A stretch of 13,051 nucleotides of DNA, taken from contig JAQTPU010000016.1 in NCBI GenBank assembly GCA_028712575.1, forward strand, positions 1 to 13,051. Reading direction: 5' to 3'. The stretch is from Candidatus Iainarchaeum sp. (lineage in GTDB: Archaea; Iainarchaeota; Iainarchaeia; Iainarchaeales; GCA-2688035). Under the pieces are notes generated by a model, which had not been told where the DNA came from, ran no database searches, and was given only the letters and a program-made list of their open reading frames with translations. The position numbers were made by a program, and so were the translations under genes. How positions within the stretch are numbered: the first letter of the stretch is position 1; every line of letters starts with the position of its first letter. Shown one piece after another: positions 5,640-13,051 of the stretch.

Positions 5640-6947
5640 TTACATTACGCTTCTTGCCACTATTTCAAGCTCTGAAGAAAAAGAATTTTCCTTTACCCTG
5701 CCCTGCAGGATTATTTCCCTGTTCCAGATTTTGTTGTGCACTTCGTTGAATGTTTCATCCAGGCCGTTTTTTTCTATTTTTTCTGCAAGCTCTTTTCCAG
5801 TAAAGCCAATCAGGCTTTCTGCTGTTTTTCCGTAAAAAACGCTGTTTGCGCTCCCTGATTCATCCTCTATCTTCACTGAAATTACCGCGCTTGGCTCTGC
5901 GGTTTTCTGTTCCCCGCAGTTCTCGCATAGGAAGCTTTCGTCCATTTTGATGACTTTTTTTCCGCACTGCGGGCAGGTGTTGAATACCAGCTTTCCTTTC
6001 TGGACTTCGCTTACTTTTCCCTTCACTTCGACAATTCCGTCATCTTTGTGCAGTTTTGCAATTTTCTTTTTTACAACATCAATTCCGCGCAGTTCCATTG
6101 CAGAGGGAATTTCCTCTTCAATCTTCGGGTTCTGCACAACCCTTGCCTTATAACCCAGGTGCAGTTCTATTCCCTTCAGGCCCTGTTTTGTATAACCGCC
6201 GCTAATCTTTACCAAATCGTTTTCTTTCAGCTTTTCAATTTCGCTTACCGTGTCATTCCATGCAGTTGCCCTTATTGCGGTTGTTTTGTCGCCAATCTGG
6301 AAATTAACAACTTTTCCCTCTGCATTTTCCTTTTTGAATTCTGTCGCGGGAAAAACCCTCATTATTCTTGCAACAACATTCACTTCATTAAGCCCTGGCT
6401 GCAGTTCATCAAGCCTGAAAATCCTGTTCTCTATTTTCGGCAAAAAAGAGGCCTCAACACCGGCGGGATTAACTGTAAGTTCTCCCTGATAGGAAAGGTT
6501 AAGCTGCGGCTTTTCCTTGAATGCAGTCACATAGCAGTTCTTGAGTTCAAGCACGCTGCCCCTTTCCACTCCCTGTTCAAGCATTTTTTTTACGTCCTCA
6601 TGCCAGAGAGTAAGCCGAATCTCCCCGGAATCATCGGCAACAATTAAATTGCACAGCCTTCCTTTTTTTCCGTTTTTTTCAAACTCCCTTGGGGAGAAAA
6701 CCTGCATTGCCTTTACAATAAGCGTGATGTTGCCCATTCCCTCTTCAAGCTGGGAAACCTTCATTCTCTCGGAATTCTTGTCAAGCTCCAGGCCGAGCTC
6801 TTTTGCAACCATCAGTGCAGCGCCGCTTTCAGTAAGCAGGCCTGCAAATTTCTCCTTTTTTGATTCAATCTTTTCAAGGATTTCTTCTTTCGGCTTTCCG
6901 CTTTCGGAAACAATTTTGTCCACAAGAGAAATAGTCGCCAGTTCCAT
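5640..6947 (-). CDS. Replication protein A, single-stranded DNA-binding protein
   Basis: A 435-residue archaeal RPA; coats ssDNA in replication, recombination and repair. The helical N-terminus (about 1-60, with EEILEKIESKKEKFAGLLTE and GAALMVAKELG) is typical of archaeal RPAs. OB folds follow at about 65-165 (VFSPREFEKNGKKGRLCNLIVADDSG) and 175-275 (RVFPATEFKKENAEGKVVNFQIGD). A third unit from about 300 contains a four-cysteine zinc site, C325-x2-C328 and C341-x2-C344, and ends in a final OB-like segment. The ATG is preceded by GGTGAT a few bases away. Its expected partner radA lies on the same strand, separated only by the toxin-antitoxin cassette. No separate small RPA subunit is visible nearby. 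Confidence 0.92.
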   Translation of the reverse strand: MELATISLVDKIVSESGKPKEEILEKIESKKEKFAGLLTESGAALMVAKELGLELDKNSERMKVSQLEEGMGNITLIVKAMQVFSPREFEKNGKKGRLCNLIVADDSGEIRLTLWHEDVKKMLEQGVERGSVLELKNCYVTAFKEKPQLNLSYQGELTVNPAGVEASFLPKIENRIFRLDELQPGLNEVNVVARIMRVFPATEFKKENAEGKVVNFQIGDKTTAIRATAWNDTVSEIEKLKENDLVKISGGYTKQGLKGIELHLGYKARVVQNPKIEEEIPSAMELRGIDVVKKKIAKLHKDDGIVEVKGKVSEVQKGKLVFNTCPQCGKKVIKMDESFLCENCGEQKTAEPSAVISVKIEDESGSANSVFYGKTAESLIGFTGKELAEKIEKNGLDETFNEVHNKIWNREIILQGRVKENSFSSELEIVARSVM

Positions 6948-7063
6948 AACATCACCAAATAATGGCGTGGAAAAAAATTAAAAAGCAATCGAACAAAAAG
7001 AAGGCCAAAAAATGGTTATGTATACTTTAATTGTTTTTATTCTTTTTTCAGCTATTTTTGTTT

Positions 7064-7720
7064 ATGTTAAAGCAAATTTTTCCAAATCTTTTCTTTTTTC
7101 AGTCGCCTTCCGAAGGCAGCAATGTTTTTCTCATTGCAGGCAAAAATCCCGCCTTAATTGATTCTTCCTCAAAATCAAACGCTTCACTGCTTAAATCTTC
7201 AATTGAAAAAGCCGGCTTTGACTGCAATGAAATTCGCCTTGTCCTGCATACTCACGGCCATGCAGACCACTTCGGCTGTGATTTTCTCTTTCCGAATGCC
7301 GAAATTTGGATGCATGAATTTGATGCAAAATTTGTCAATTTGAAAGATGCTGTTTTTACTTTTGCAAACTGCATTCCCGCTGATTTTCCCAAAATCTGTT
7401 CTTTTTTCAGGGAGAAGCAAATAATTGATTTGGGAAATTTTAAATTGAAAGTTCTTTTCACGCCCGGGCACACTAAAGGAAGCGTGTGCTTTTTTGACGG
7501 GAAAAACAAGCTGTTGTTTTCAGGAGACACTTTATTTTCCGGCGGAGTTGGCAGGGCTGATTTGCCCTCGGGGAATCCTGCGGAATTGAAAGCCTCGCTT
7601 GAAAAAATTTCAAAATTAAAATTCAATTTTCTCCTGCCAGGGCACGGGGAAATTTTGCAGGGAGGGCAAAAAGCCAATGTTCAATTCGCCCTCAAAAGCC
7701 TTGGCAATTCCTTTTTATAG
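7064..7720 (+). CDS. Metallo-beta-lactamase-fold hydrolase, glyoxalase II-like
   Basis: A 218-residue MBL-fold enzyme. Metal ligands are present in order: the THGHADH motif near residues 64-70, TPGHTKGSVCF, the bridging Asp in FSGDTLFSGGVGRADLPSGN, and the last His in LLPGHGEI. The FSGDTLF...GRADL segment is characteristic of the glyoxalase II/YcbL-like branch, which hydrolyses thioesters, but the substrate cannot be fixed. The frame is open from 7031 with a Phe-rich stretch (LFFFQLFLF) that would look like a membrane segment; starting at the ATG at 7064 gives MLKQIFPN and removes it, which fits cytosolic homologues. No clear SD, so probably a short leader or leaderless. The GGGP synthase gene follows after 32 bases on the same strand. 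Confidence 0.87.
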   Translation: MLKQIFPNLFFFQSPSEGSNVFLIAGKNPALIDSSSKSNASLLKSSIEKAGFDCNEIRLVLHTHGHADHFGCDFLFPNAEIWMHEFDAKFVNLKDAVFTFANCIPADFPKICSFFREKQIIDLGNFKLKVLFTPGHTKGSVCFFDGKNKLLFSGDTLFSGGVGRADLPSGNPAELKASLEKISKLKFNFLLPGHGEILQGGQKANVQFALKSLGNSFL

Positions 7721-7752
7721 TTAATTAACCAATTATTTTTCTGGTTTTGTTT

Positions 7753-8541
7753 ATGAATTCAGGGCATACGGGCAAGACATATCAAAAGGTTCTTTCAATG
7801 ATTGAACAGAGAAAGGGCCTTGTTTTTTTAGTCCTCGATCCGCCAAATCAATCGCCTGAAACTTCCGGGCAACTTGCAAAAGTTGCTGAAAAAGCAGGGG
7901 TTGCAGCAATCGCTGTCGGCGGAAGCATTGGCGCACAAGGCTTGCTGCTTGAACAGACAATTCTTTCAATCAAAAAAAATTGTTCCCTTCCCGTGGTGTT
8001 GTTTCCGGGCAACATTGCAACTTTAAATGAAAATGCAGATGCGATTTATTTCATGTCAATGTTGAACTCGCAAGACCCGTATTATTTGTCAGGAGCCCAG
8101 ATTGTTTCTTCAATGCCAATCCAGAGAATGAAGCTTGAAGTAATCCCGACTTCTTACATTATTGTCGAGCCCGGAATGGCTGTTGGCCATGTTGGAAGGG
8201 CAAAATGCATTCCCCGTGACATTCCTTATCTTGCTGGCGCAACTGCGCTTGCAGGCCAGTTCATGGGTTCCCATCTTATTATTCTGGAAGCAGGCGGCGG
8301 AGCACCGGAACCAGTTCCCCCAAGCCTGATTCATGCTGCAAGCAGGCTTGTTTCTGTTCCAATTGTTGTTGCAGGCGGAGTTAAAACCCCTGAACAGGTT
8401 TTTCAGGTAGTAAAGGCGGGCGCAAGCATTGTGCACGTGGGCGCTGCAATCGAGAAAACAAAAGGAAACCTGCAGCAGGCGGAAAAGCTCCTCTCCGCAA
8501 TGGTAAAAGCAGCCGAAAAAGCAGGCAAAGAAAGGAAATAA
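7753..8541 (+). CDS. Geranylgeranylglyceryl-phosphate synthase
   Basis: Joins sn-glycerol 1-phosphate and geranylgeranyl diphosphate in the first committed step of archaeal ether-lipid synthesis. A 262-residue TIM-barrel of the GGGPS/PcrB family: FLVLDPPNQ near the N-terminus with the metal/phosphate-binding Asp, AIAVGGSIG, PVVLFPGN, ADAIYFMSMLNSQDPYYLSGAQ, YIIVEPGMAVGHVG, ILEAGGGAPEPV, VVAGGVKTPEQV and a final phosphate-binding IVHVGAAIEK. The GATALAGQFMG helix and overall length suggest the larger archaeal group. The ATG at 7753 is preferred over the upstream TTG at 7747. It follows the MBL hydrolase closely and abuts the next gene end to end (stop codons adjacent, convergent). Its presence implies the cell makes at least part of its own ether lipids. 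Confidence 0.95.
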   Translation: MNSGHTGKTYQKVLSMIEQRKGLVFLVLDPPNQSPETSGQLAKVAEKAGVAAIAVGGSIGAQGLLLEQTILSIKKNCSLPVVLFPGNIATLNENADAIYFMSMLNSQDPYYLSGAQIVSSMPIQRMKLEVIPTSYIIVEPGMAVGHVGRAKCIPRDIPYLAGATALAGQFMGSHLIILEAGGGAPEPVPPSLIHAASRLVSVPIVVAGGVKTPEQVFQVVKAGASIVHVGAAIEKTKGNLQQAEKLLSAMVKAAEKAGKERK

Positions 8542-9429
8542 TTAAGCTGGTTTTCTTGCTCGCTGGATTTTTATTGCATTAATTGCGTTTGCAAGAATGC
8601 CATCAAACAGTGCCCGTTCTTCTGTTATTCTTGCGTCTCCTTCTGAAGTAAGTTTTGCTCGCTGGGTTTTAAAAGCCCTTCTTGCCAATGCCCAGATTTT
8701 GTCCTGCGACTTTTCAAATTTCCCAACAGCCCATTTGAAGGTTTCTTCCGGCTTTCCTTTTGTTCCCTCGCATGCTTTTATAAAATCAGGCGAAATTTTT
8801 ATTGCAAAAAATTTTTCCCTTTCCGGGCCTTTGCGTGCTGATGCCTGTTTGGCAGCTGCTGGTTTTGCAGCCGCTGCCTGCTCTGCTTGTGCGGCTTCTC
8901 TAGTCATTACTGCCGCAAAAATCCTTTCAAGAATAATGTGTTCTGCCCGGAGAATCTGCCCTGCAGTTATTGGTTCAGCAACTGCGTTCGGGTCAGCGGT
9001 TTTTTTCTGCATTTTCGCAATTGCGTTCTTCATTTGTTCCAAAAAAGTTGTCCTTGCCCGTCCCCATATCCTTGAACCCTGCGACTCTTCAGTGCCGCCT
9101 TCAAAAAGATTAAGCATTTCTGCGAATTTTACTGAAGGAGTTGCTTTTCTTTCTGAACAAAGTTCCAAAAAACCATGGTTTACTATTTCCATTGCTTCAA
9201 ATGCATTTCTGTACGGGCCGCCGATTTCCACCATAGTTCCGTTTGCAATTGCCTTGGTGGTATAATCAACAAATCTTTTTTCTTCAGGCATCTGCTGATT
9301 AGGCCTCATGGCATCCCGCTCGGCCTGTTTTTCCCTGGCTTTTCTCTGGAGCTCTGCATATTGTTTCGGAGTCACTTGTCTTCCTCCAAACCTTGCCCTT
9401 ATTCTTTCAAACAATCTCTTTATGGGCAT
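8542..9429 (-). CDS. Hypothetical helical protein coupled to the epimerase
   Basis: A 295-residue protein that I do not recognise. It has no membrane segment or signal peptide. The N-terminus is basic and amphipathic (KRLFERIRARFGGRQ, then AELQRKAREKQAERDA). Two helical regions, about 50-175 and 202-292, are joined by an Ala/Gln/Lys-rich linker at about 179-200. The halves could be related: each has a W-(A/G)-x-A-R motif (IWGRARTTFLEQMKNAI at 121-137 and IWALARRAFKTQRAKL at 245-260), hinting at an internal duplication. Its ATG directly follows the TAA of the epimerase with no gap, using GGTGAT inside the epimerase 3' end, so the two are made together. The stop abuts that of the convergent GGGP synthase. 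Confidence 0.7.
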   Translation of the reverse strand: MPIKRLFERIRARFGGRQVTPKQYAELQRKAREKQAERDAMRPNQQMPEEKRFVDYTTKAIANGTMVEIGGPYRNAFEAMEIVNHGFLELCSERKATPSVKFAEMLNLFEGGTEESQGSRIWGRARTTFLEQMKNAIAKMQKKTADPNAVAEPITAGQILRAEHIILERIFAAVMTREAAQAEQAAAAKPAAAKQASARKGPEREKFFAIKISPDFIKACEGTKGKPEETFKWAVGKFEKSQDKIWALARRAFKTQRAKLTSEGDARITEERALFDGILANAINAIKIQRARKPA

Positions 9430-10335
9430 TTAATCACCTTTCAGTCCAGCAATTGTTTCATCCAGTGCTTTTTCCAGTGAGTATTTTGGTGTCCATCCTA
9501 ATTTATTTATTTTGCTTGTGTCATAATTCCTGTCATGCAGTATCCTGCCGATATATGCGGGTTCGAAAAGGCTTTTTTTTCCAGTTGCACGGTTTTTCAG
9601 CATATTGAAAAAGCCAGCTGTTTTCACAATTCCTTCCGGAACGCTTTTTAATTCTCCATGGACACCGGTTTTTTTCCGTATCAATTCGACAAATTCCCTT
9701 AATGTGGGCTTTTCCTTTCCCGCAACAATGAAAGTCTCTCCGAAGCAGTTGCTGTTGTTTGCTGCAAAAACAAGCGCGGAAACAAGGTCTTTTACAAAAA
9801 TTGTCTGGAAAAAATTTTTTCCGCTGCCTGGAATAGGGTTTCCGGAACTGACCATTTTTATTATCCCTGCCCATTCCCTGCTCTTCGGGCCCATTACAAA
9901 AGCGCTTCTCAAAACAGTAATATGCATCATTTCCTGGAAATCAAGCACTATTTTTTCCGCATCAGCCTTGCTCTGCTCATATCTTGTTTCGGGCAGTATT
10001 GCAGAATTTTCATTTACAATGCCCTTCACCTTTCCATGCACTCCGACACTGCTCATGAAAATAAACTGCTTTGCACGCGCCTTTGCGCTCGCTTCTGCAA
10101 TATTCCTGGTGCCTTCCACGTTTATTGCCTGCATTTTCGGGTTTGTTTCGTCGATTATTGCCGCAATGTGAAAAACAATGTCAGAGCCTTTTGCAGCTTC
10201 TTCGCACTGTTTTGCATCAAGAAGGTCGTTTCCAAGAACAAGGTCAAATTCCTTGACCTCGAATCCCTTCATCTTAAGCTCTTCAACAAGGCAGTTTCCT
10301 ACAAAGCCCCTGCTTCCAGTAACCAAAACCCGCAT
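9430..10335 (-). CDS. NAD-dependent epimerase/dehydratase (extended SDR)
   Basis: A 301-residue Rossmann-fold enzyme of the extended short-chain dehydrogenase family, which oxidises, epimerises or reduces nucleotide sugars, sterol-like or other alcohol substrates. Cofactor motif TGSRGFVG at 6-13 with Asp31 at the end of beta 2, favouring NAD; HIAA near 56-59; catalytic Ser95/96 in FMSSVGVHG; and Y119-E-Q-S-K123. The C-terminus ends in the typical DTSKINKLGWTPKYSLEKALDETI. Similar to the 3-beta-HSD/dTDP-glucose-dehydratase-like group; substrate unknown. The ATG at 10335 starts MRVLVTG; the frame is open to 10380 but adds an Asn-rich tail not seen in the family. No SD is apparent, so leaderless translation is likely. 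Coupled to the downstream helical protein. Confidence 0.9.
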   Translation of the reverse strand: MRVLVTGSRGFVGNCLVEELKMKGFEVKEFDLVLGNDLLDAKQCEEAAKGSDIVFHIAAIIDETNPKMQAINVEGTRNIAEASAKARAKQFIFMSSVGVHGKVKGIVNENSAILPETRYEQSKADAEKIVLDFQEMMHITVLRSAFVMGPKSREWAGIIKMVSSGNPIPGSGKNFFQTIFVKDLVSALVFAANNSNCFGETFIVAGKEKPTLREFVELIRKKTGVHGELKSVPEGIVKTAGFFNMLKNRATGKKSLFEPAYIGRILHDRNYDTSKINKLGWTPKYSLEKALDETIAGLKGD

Positions 10336-10500
10336 TACAACATATTGAAAATTAGGGTTATTATTCCTAATGTTCTGCAAAGCCAGGGCCAGGCCGGGAT
10401 CTTCTTTGCGCTTTTTTCGGAAATGCTTTCCTGAAATAATTGGTTATTGTTGCAGAATATTAAAATATGCTTTAATAATTTTAGTATTCAAGGTGTACAA

Positions 10501-11556
10501 ATGCCGGAGTTGATTGAAATAGACGCCTCGCAGGGAGAGGGCGGGGGCCAGGTTCTCCGCACAGCCCTTGCCCTTTCCGCACTGCTTGAAAAGCCGGTCC
10601 ATATTTTCAATGTCCGCGCAGGCAGGCCTGCCCCCGGCCTGAAGGCCCAGCACCTTGCTGCAGTGAATGCAATTGCTGCGCTTTCAAAAGCGGAAATAAA
10701 GGGAAACTTTCCCCGCAGCACAGATATTTTTTTTTCCCCGAAAAAAATTGTTCCGGAAAAATTCAATGTGAACATTGGCACTGCAGGCGCCATTTCCCTT
10801 TTCCTCCAGCAGCTCCTGCCGCTCGGCCTGAAAAATTCCCTCGATTTCCATGTTTCCGGAGGGACTGATGTTGCCTTTGCTCCCAGCATCTGTTTTCTGC
10901 AGAATGCCCTGTTTCCAAAACTGAAAAAAGCAGGCGCAAGGTTTGAGGCAAAAGTCCTTGCCCAGGGCTTTTTTCCAAAAGGCTGCGGAAGGGTTTTTTT
11001 CAGGTCTTCCCCTTCAAAACTTCCCCTGAAACCGCTTGTTTTTTCAAAGGCTGAAAATTTTTCGCATTTCGAATGCTTTTCCTCTTCTTCAGGCCTTCCG
11101 CAGGAGGTTTCCGCAAGGCAGGCAAGGTCTGCAAAAAAAACCCTTCTTGAAAAGTTTCCGGATGCGGACTGGGTTGAGCGCCTGTCCTCAAAACAGGAAA
11201 TAAAGGAAACAACAGGGAGCGCAATCGACCTCTTTGCTGTTTTTGAAAACACTTCCCTCGGGGCAAACGCTTTGGGTGAAAAAGGCAGGCAGTCGGAGCT
11301 TGTTGGCGAGGAAGCGGCAAAAAAGCTTGTTGAAGAGCTTTCTTCGGGAAATGCTGTTGACAGCCACTGCGCTGACCAGCTGCTTGTGTTTATGGCGCTT
11401 GCAAAAGGCGCTTCCGAAATCCGCGTTCCAAGGCTTTCACAGCACTGCCTTACAAACATTTCAATAATAGAAAAATTTTTGCCATGCAAATTTGAAATAG
11501 ACGGCGCACTGAACCTGCCTGCAGCAATCCGTGTGGAAGGCGTTTCTTTCAGATGA
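10501..11556 (+). CDS. rtcA: RNA 3'-terminal phosphate cyclase
   Basis: Converts RNA 3'-phosphate to 2',3'-cyclic phosphate through a covalent AMP-histidine intermediate; linked to RNA repair and processing. The 351-residue protein is full length. It has IDASQGEGGGQVLRTALALS at the N-terminus, VRAGRPAPGLKAQHL, IGTAGAISLFLQQLLPL, HVSGGTDVAFAPS, a central RtcA-specific insert, and AVDSHCADQLLVFMALA with the nucleotidyl-accepting His289. The ATG at 10501 follows AAGGTGTACAA; an earlier ATG at 10447 lies in A/T-rich promoter-like sequence (ATTAAAATATGC at about 10459-10470) and is not preferred. No rtcB ligase or archease is visible nearby. It overlaps the convergent prepilin peptidase gene by eight bases. 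Confidence 0.95.
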   Translation: MPELIEIDASQGEGGGQVLRTALALSALLEKPVHIFNVRAGRPAPGLKAQHLAAVNAIAALSKAEIKGNFPRSTDIFFSPKKIVPEKFNVNIGTAGAISLFLQQLLPLGLKNSLDFHVSGGTDVAFAPSICFLQNALFPKLKKAGARFEAKVLAQGFFPKGCGRVFFRSSPSKLPLKPLVFSKAENFSHFECFSSSSGLPQEVSARQARSAKKTLLEKFPDADWVERLSSKQEIKETTGSAIDLFAVFENTSLGANALGEKGRQSELVGEEAAKKLVEELSSGNAVDSHCADQLLVFMALAKGASEIRVPRLSQHCLTNISIIEKFLPCKFEIDGALNLPAAIRVEGVSFR

Positions 11557-12358
11557 TTATTTCGAAAAATCCGGGAAACGCAAGCGCCATTATTGCCCCG
11601 ATCAGGATAAAAGGGCCGAAAGGCGGCAGGTTCCTGTAAACAAGAACTTCAGTGATTCCCGCTTTTGAAAGCTTCTGCTTTTCTTTTTCCCCGATAATCC
11701 CTTTTGCAGGCAAGGCAAGCTGTTTTTTTGCATTTTCATCAAGGAATTCCGATGCAATTACCTCGTCTTCCTCCAGTTCCGCAAGCTTTATTTTTTTCAA
11801 AAAAAAGTTTTTCCTTATGCCTTTTTCAAGCGCAAGAAAAACAAGCCCCAGGCATAATGCAACCGCAAGCAGCACAAGGGAATGCAAGGGCAAAAGCCCT
11901 GTTGCAATCCAGAAATAAAAAAATCCTGCAAAAATTATTCCGAAAACAATGCTTTTTTTTATGCCTTGGGTGTTTTCCTTCAGGCTGATTCCGGTTCTTG
12001 CGTATTTTATTATGAAAAAAACAGAGTAAAAAATAACTGCGGTTATTGCGGCTTCAACAAGCACGCTTATTACAAAGATTTTTCCCCCGAAGAAAGGGAG
12101 CAGAAGCGCAATCCCCGTGAAAAGCTTCACGTCCCCGCCGCCTATTTTCCCGGAATAATAAATGGCATAGCCTATTGCAAAAACAGCCGCGCCCATTGCA
12201 AGGCCAATCCAGTTTAATTCGGCCAGATTGAAAATTATTCCGAGAACAACCATTGAATAGGTTATTTTGTCTGAAATAATCCCCGACTTTGCATCCTGGG
12301 CAGCGCCCAGCCCGCAGCCCGCCAGGAGAACGGCAATCCTCAACAAAAACAAATCCAT
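11549..12358 (-). CDS. Prepilin/preflagellin peptidase, A24 aspartic family
   Basis: An integral membrane aspartic protease that trims the signal peptides of type IV pilins or archaellins. 269 residues, with hydrophobic segments at about 4-20, 33-48, 52-68, 79-89, 94-117, 138-153, 158-176 and 247-266. Catalytic Asp22 is in AAQDAKSGIISDKIT and Asp76 in the GxGD motif (GGGDVKLF). The last membrane segment begins PPFGPFILIG, as in bacterial PilD. Between the last two membrane segments lies a charged soluble stretch (about 178-243, with KLAELEEDEVIASEFLDENAKK), an insertion relative to simple A24 enzymes; FlaK-like enzymes also carry a soluble domain. No pilin gene is recognisable here. Preceded by a leader with three hairpins. 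Confidence 0.9.
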   Translation of the reverse strand: MDLFLLRIAVLLAGCGLGAAQDAKSGIISDKITYSMVVLGIIFNLAELNWIGLAMGAAVFAIGYAIYYSGKIGGGDVKLFTGIALLLPFFGGKIFVISVLVEAAITAVIFYSVFFIIKYARTGISLKENTQGIKKSIVFGIIFAGFFYFWIATGLLPLHSLVLLAVALCLGLVFLALEKGIRKNFFLKKIKLAELEEDEVIASEFLDENAKKQLALPAKGIIGEKEKQKLSKAGITEVLVYRNLPPFGPFILIGAIMALAFPGFFEIII

Positions 12359-12384
12359 AAAAAAGCCTTTCTTTTAAAAAGAAC

Positions 12385-12469
12385 ATTGCAAAACGAAGTT
12401 TTGTGATGCCTCGCAAACTGAAGGGTTTGCAAGGCGCCCCGGGAAAGATAAAATTGCTTCGCAATTTTA
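12385..12469. other. Three tandem hairpins in the leader of the peptidase gene
   Basis: Three inverted repeats lie almost back to back. 12385-12407 has a CAAAAC/GTTTTG core with a GAA loop, extended by G-U pairs. 12408-12435 has a GCCT.GCAAAC stem of ten pairs with one mismatch and a six-base loop. 12449-12469 has nine pairs (AAAATTGC/GCAATTTT core) with a TTC loop. They fill most of the gap between the two minus-strand genes. They could be transcript processing or termination structures, a structured leader, or the remains of a repeat element. Confidence 0.6.
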
Positions 12470-12497
12470 AATTTTCCTGGCATTAAAACCATTCCGT

Positions 12498-12980
12498 TCA
12501 TTTTTCCCGCGCAGCCGCGTATTCCCGCACAATTTCTGCGGCGCACTTTTCGATTTCATAATAATTAATGACAAATCTTTCAATGAATTTTTTTACATTG
12601 TTTCTGTCCGGAATAACATCCAAAAAAGCATCAAGGTCTGTTTCGTATATTTGTATGTTTCCCTTTTTTGGTTTTTTTCTTGCAATTTTCTGCATGATTT
12701 CCAAAGCCTTTTTCCTGCCGGCAATGCTTTTGGCAGGAATTGCCCTCAGGGCAAAGATTGTTGCAAACCTTACCAGAACAGGCTGTACAAGCATGCCAGT
12801 TTCTTTGTTTTTTCCTTGTTCCAGCAATTCCATGATTTTTGGCATTGCCGGTGCAAGCGTGTTCCTCAATAATCCCCTGTGTTTTATCGCTGTAAAACCA
12901 ACAAGCCCGCAGAATCTTACGCCTGCCCAGCGCGCGCCCGCGTTTCTCCCTGTTTTTTTCCTTTGTGCCCCTTTACTCAT
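12498..12980 (-). CDS. Hypothetical basic 160-residue protein
   Basis: Not recognised. A soluble, strongly basic, mainly helical protein: the N-terminus is SKGAQRKKTGRNAGARWAGVRF; a short hydrophobic helix-like stretch follows (VQPVLVRFATIFALRAIP, about 65-82), then a lysine-rich segment (about 89-107, RKKALEIMQKIARKKPKKG) and an acidic, aromatic helical C-terminus (IERFVINYYEIEKCAAEIVREYAA). Composition suggests a nucleic-acid or ribosome-associated protein; that is only inference. The ATG at 12980 has weak SD-like AGGCG, and the minus-strand GGTTAAAAAG about 30 bases further upstream could be its TATA box. Codon use and base composition match the neighbours, and both ends are clear of other genes, so it is probably real. 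Confidence 0.65.
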   Translation of the reverse strand: MSKGAQRKKTGRNAGARWAGVRFCGLVGFTAIKHRGLLRNTLAPAMPKIMELLEQGKNKETGMLVQPVLVRFATIFALRAIPAKSIAGRKKALEIMQKIARKKPKKGNIQIYETDLDAFLDVIPDRNNVKKFIERFVINYYEIEKCAAEIVREYAAAREK

Positions 12981-13051
12981 TTTTTTCGCCTAATACAAAA
13001 ACCATGTTCTTTTTAACCTTACCAGGCCGCCTTTAGGGGGTTTTTGCGTAT

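Noticed and set aside
10336..10500. Possible small RNA (C/D box) between the epimerase and rtcA
   Set aside because: No convincing C and D box pair or stable hairpin was found; the right part looks like the A/T-rich rtcA promoter.
10488..11489. A 333-codon minus-strand open frame across rtcA
   Set aside because: Shadow of the conserved rtcA gene; the translation has no motifs and is Ser/Phe/Ala-biased as expected of an antisense frame.
12981..13051. Start of another gene at the right edge
   Set aside because: Only about 70 bases remain; a TATA-like block for the minus-strand gene is the only feature I can suggest.

Overview
This window looks like archaeal chromosome, most likely from a small-genome archaeon of the DPANN type; that placement is an inference from content and compactness, not from a marker tree. 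The archaeal signs are an SRP RNA with both Alu-like and S domains, RadA with its helix-hairpin-helix N-terminus, a zinc-finger RPA, a geranylgeranylglyceryl-phosphate synthase for ether lipids, the short archaeal form of triosephosphate isomerase, GGTGAT or GGAGG ribosome binding sites, TATA-like boxes and T-tract terminators. Genes are packed tightly: two pairs join stop codon to start codon with no gap, and two convergent pairs abut or overlap.

Layout from left to right. Positions 1-799 (minus) hold a partial RelA/SpoT homologue with an apparent frameshift at a run of six T. It diverges from tpiA (plus, TTG start at 865), which is followed by a protein with four CBS domains and an HPF-like C-terminus (plus). 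A small lysine-tailed protein (minus) comes next. The apparently gene-free stretch 3040-3402 contains the SRP RNA gene (minus, about 3072-3338), which I recognise from its conserved Alu-domain and helix-8 sequences and from long-range pairing of its ends. A one-domain EF-Tu-domain-2-like protein (plus) diverges from it. Then come radA (minus), a VapB/VapC-like toxin-antitoxin pair (minus) and an RPA homologue (minus).

The right half holds a metallo-beta-lactamase-fold hydrolase and GGGP synthase (plus), an epimerase translationally coupled to an unknown helical protein (minus), RNA 3'-phosphate cyclase rtcA (plus), an A24-family prepilin/preflagellin peptidase (minus), a leader with three tandem hairpins, and an unknown basic 160-residue protein (minus).

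Themes: rpa and radA would be near neighbours in recombination and repair if the toxin-antitoxin cassette were removed. That cassette is bracketed by 26-bp direct repeats (25/26 identical), each lying next to a TATA-like box, as if a promoter had been duplicated around an insertion. The left end pairs a (p)ppGpp-type enzyme with a CBS-HPF protein that could link nucleotide sensing to ribosome dormancy. That link, and the variant Walker A of RadA, are the most interesting protein-level observations.
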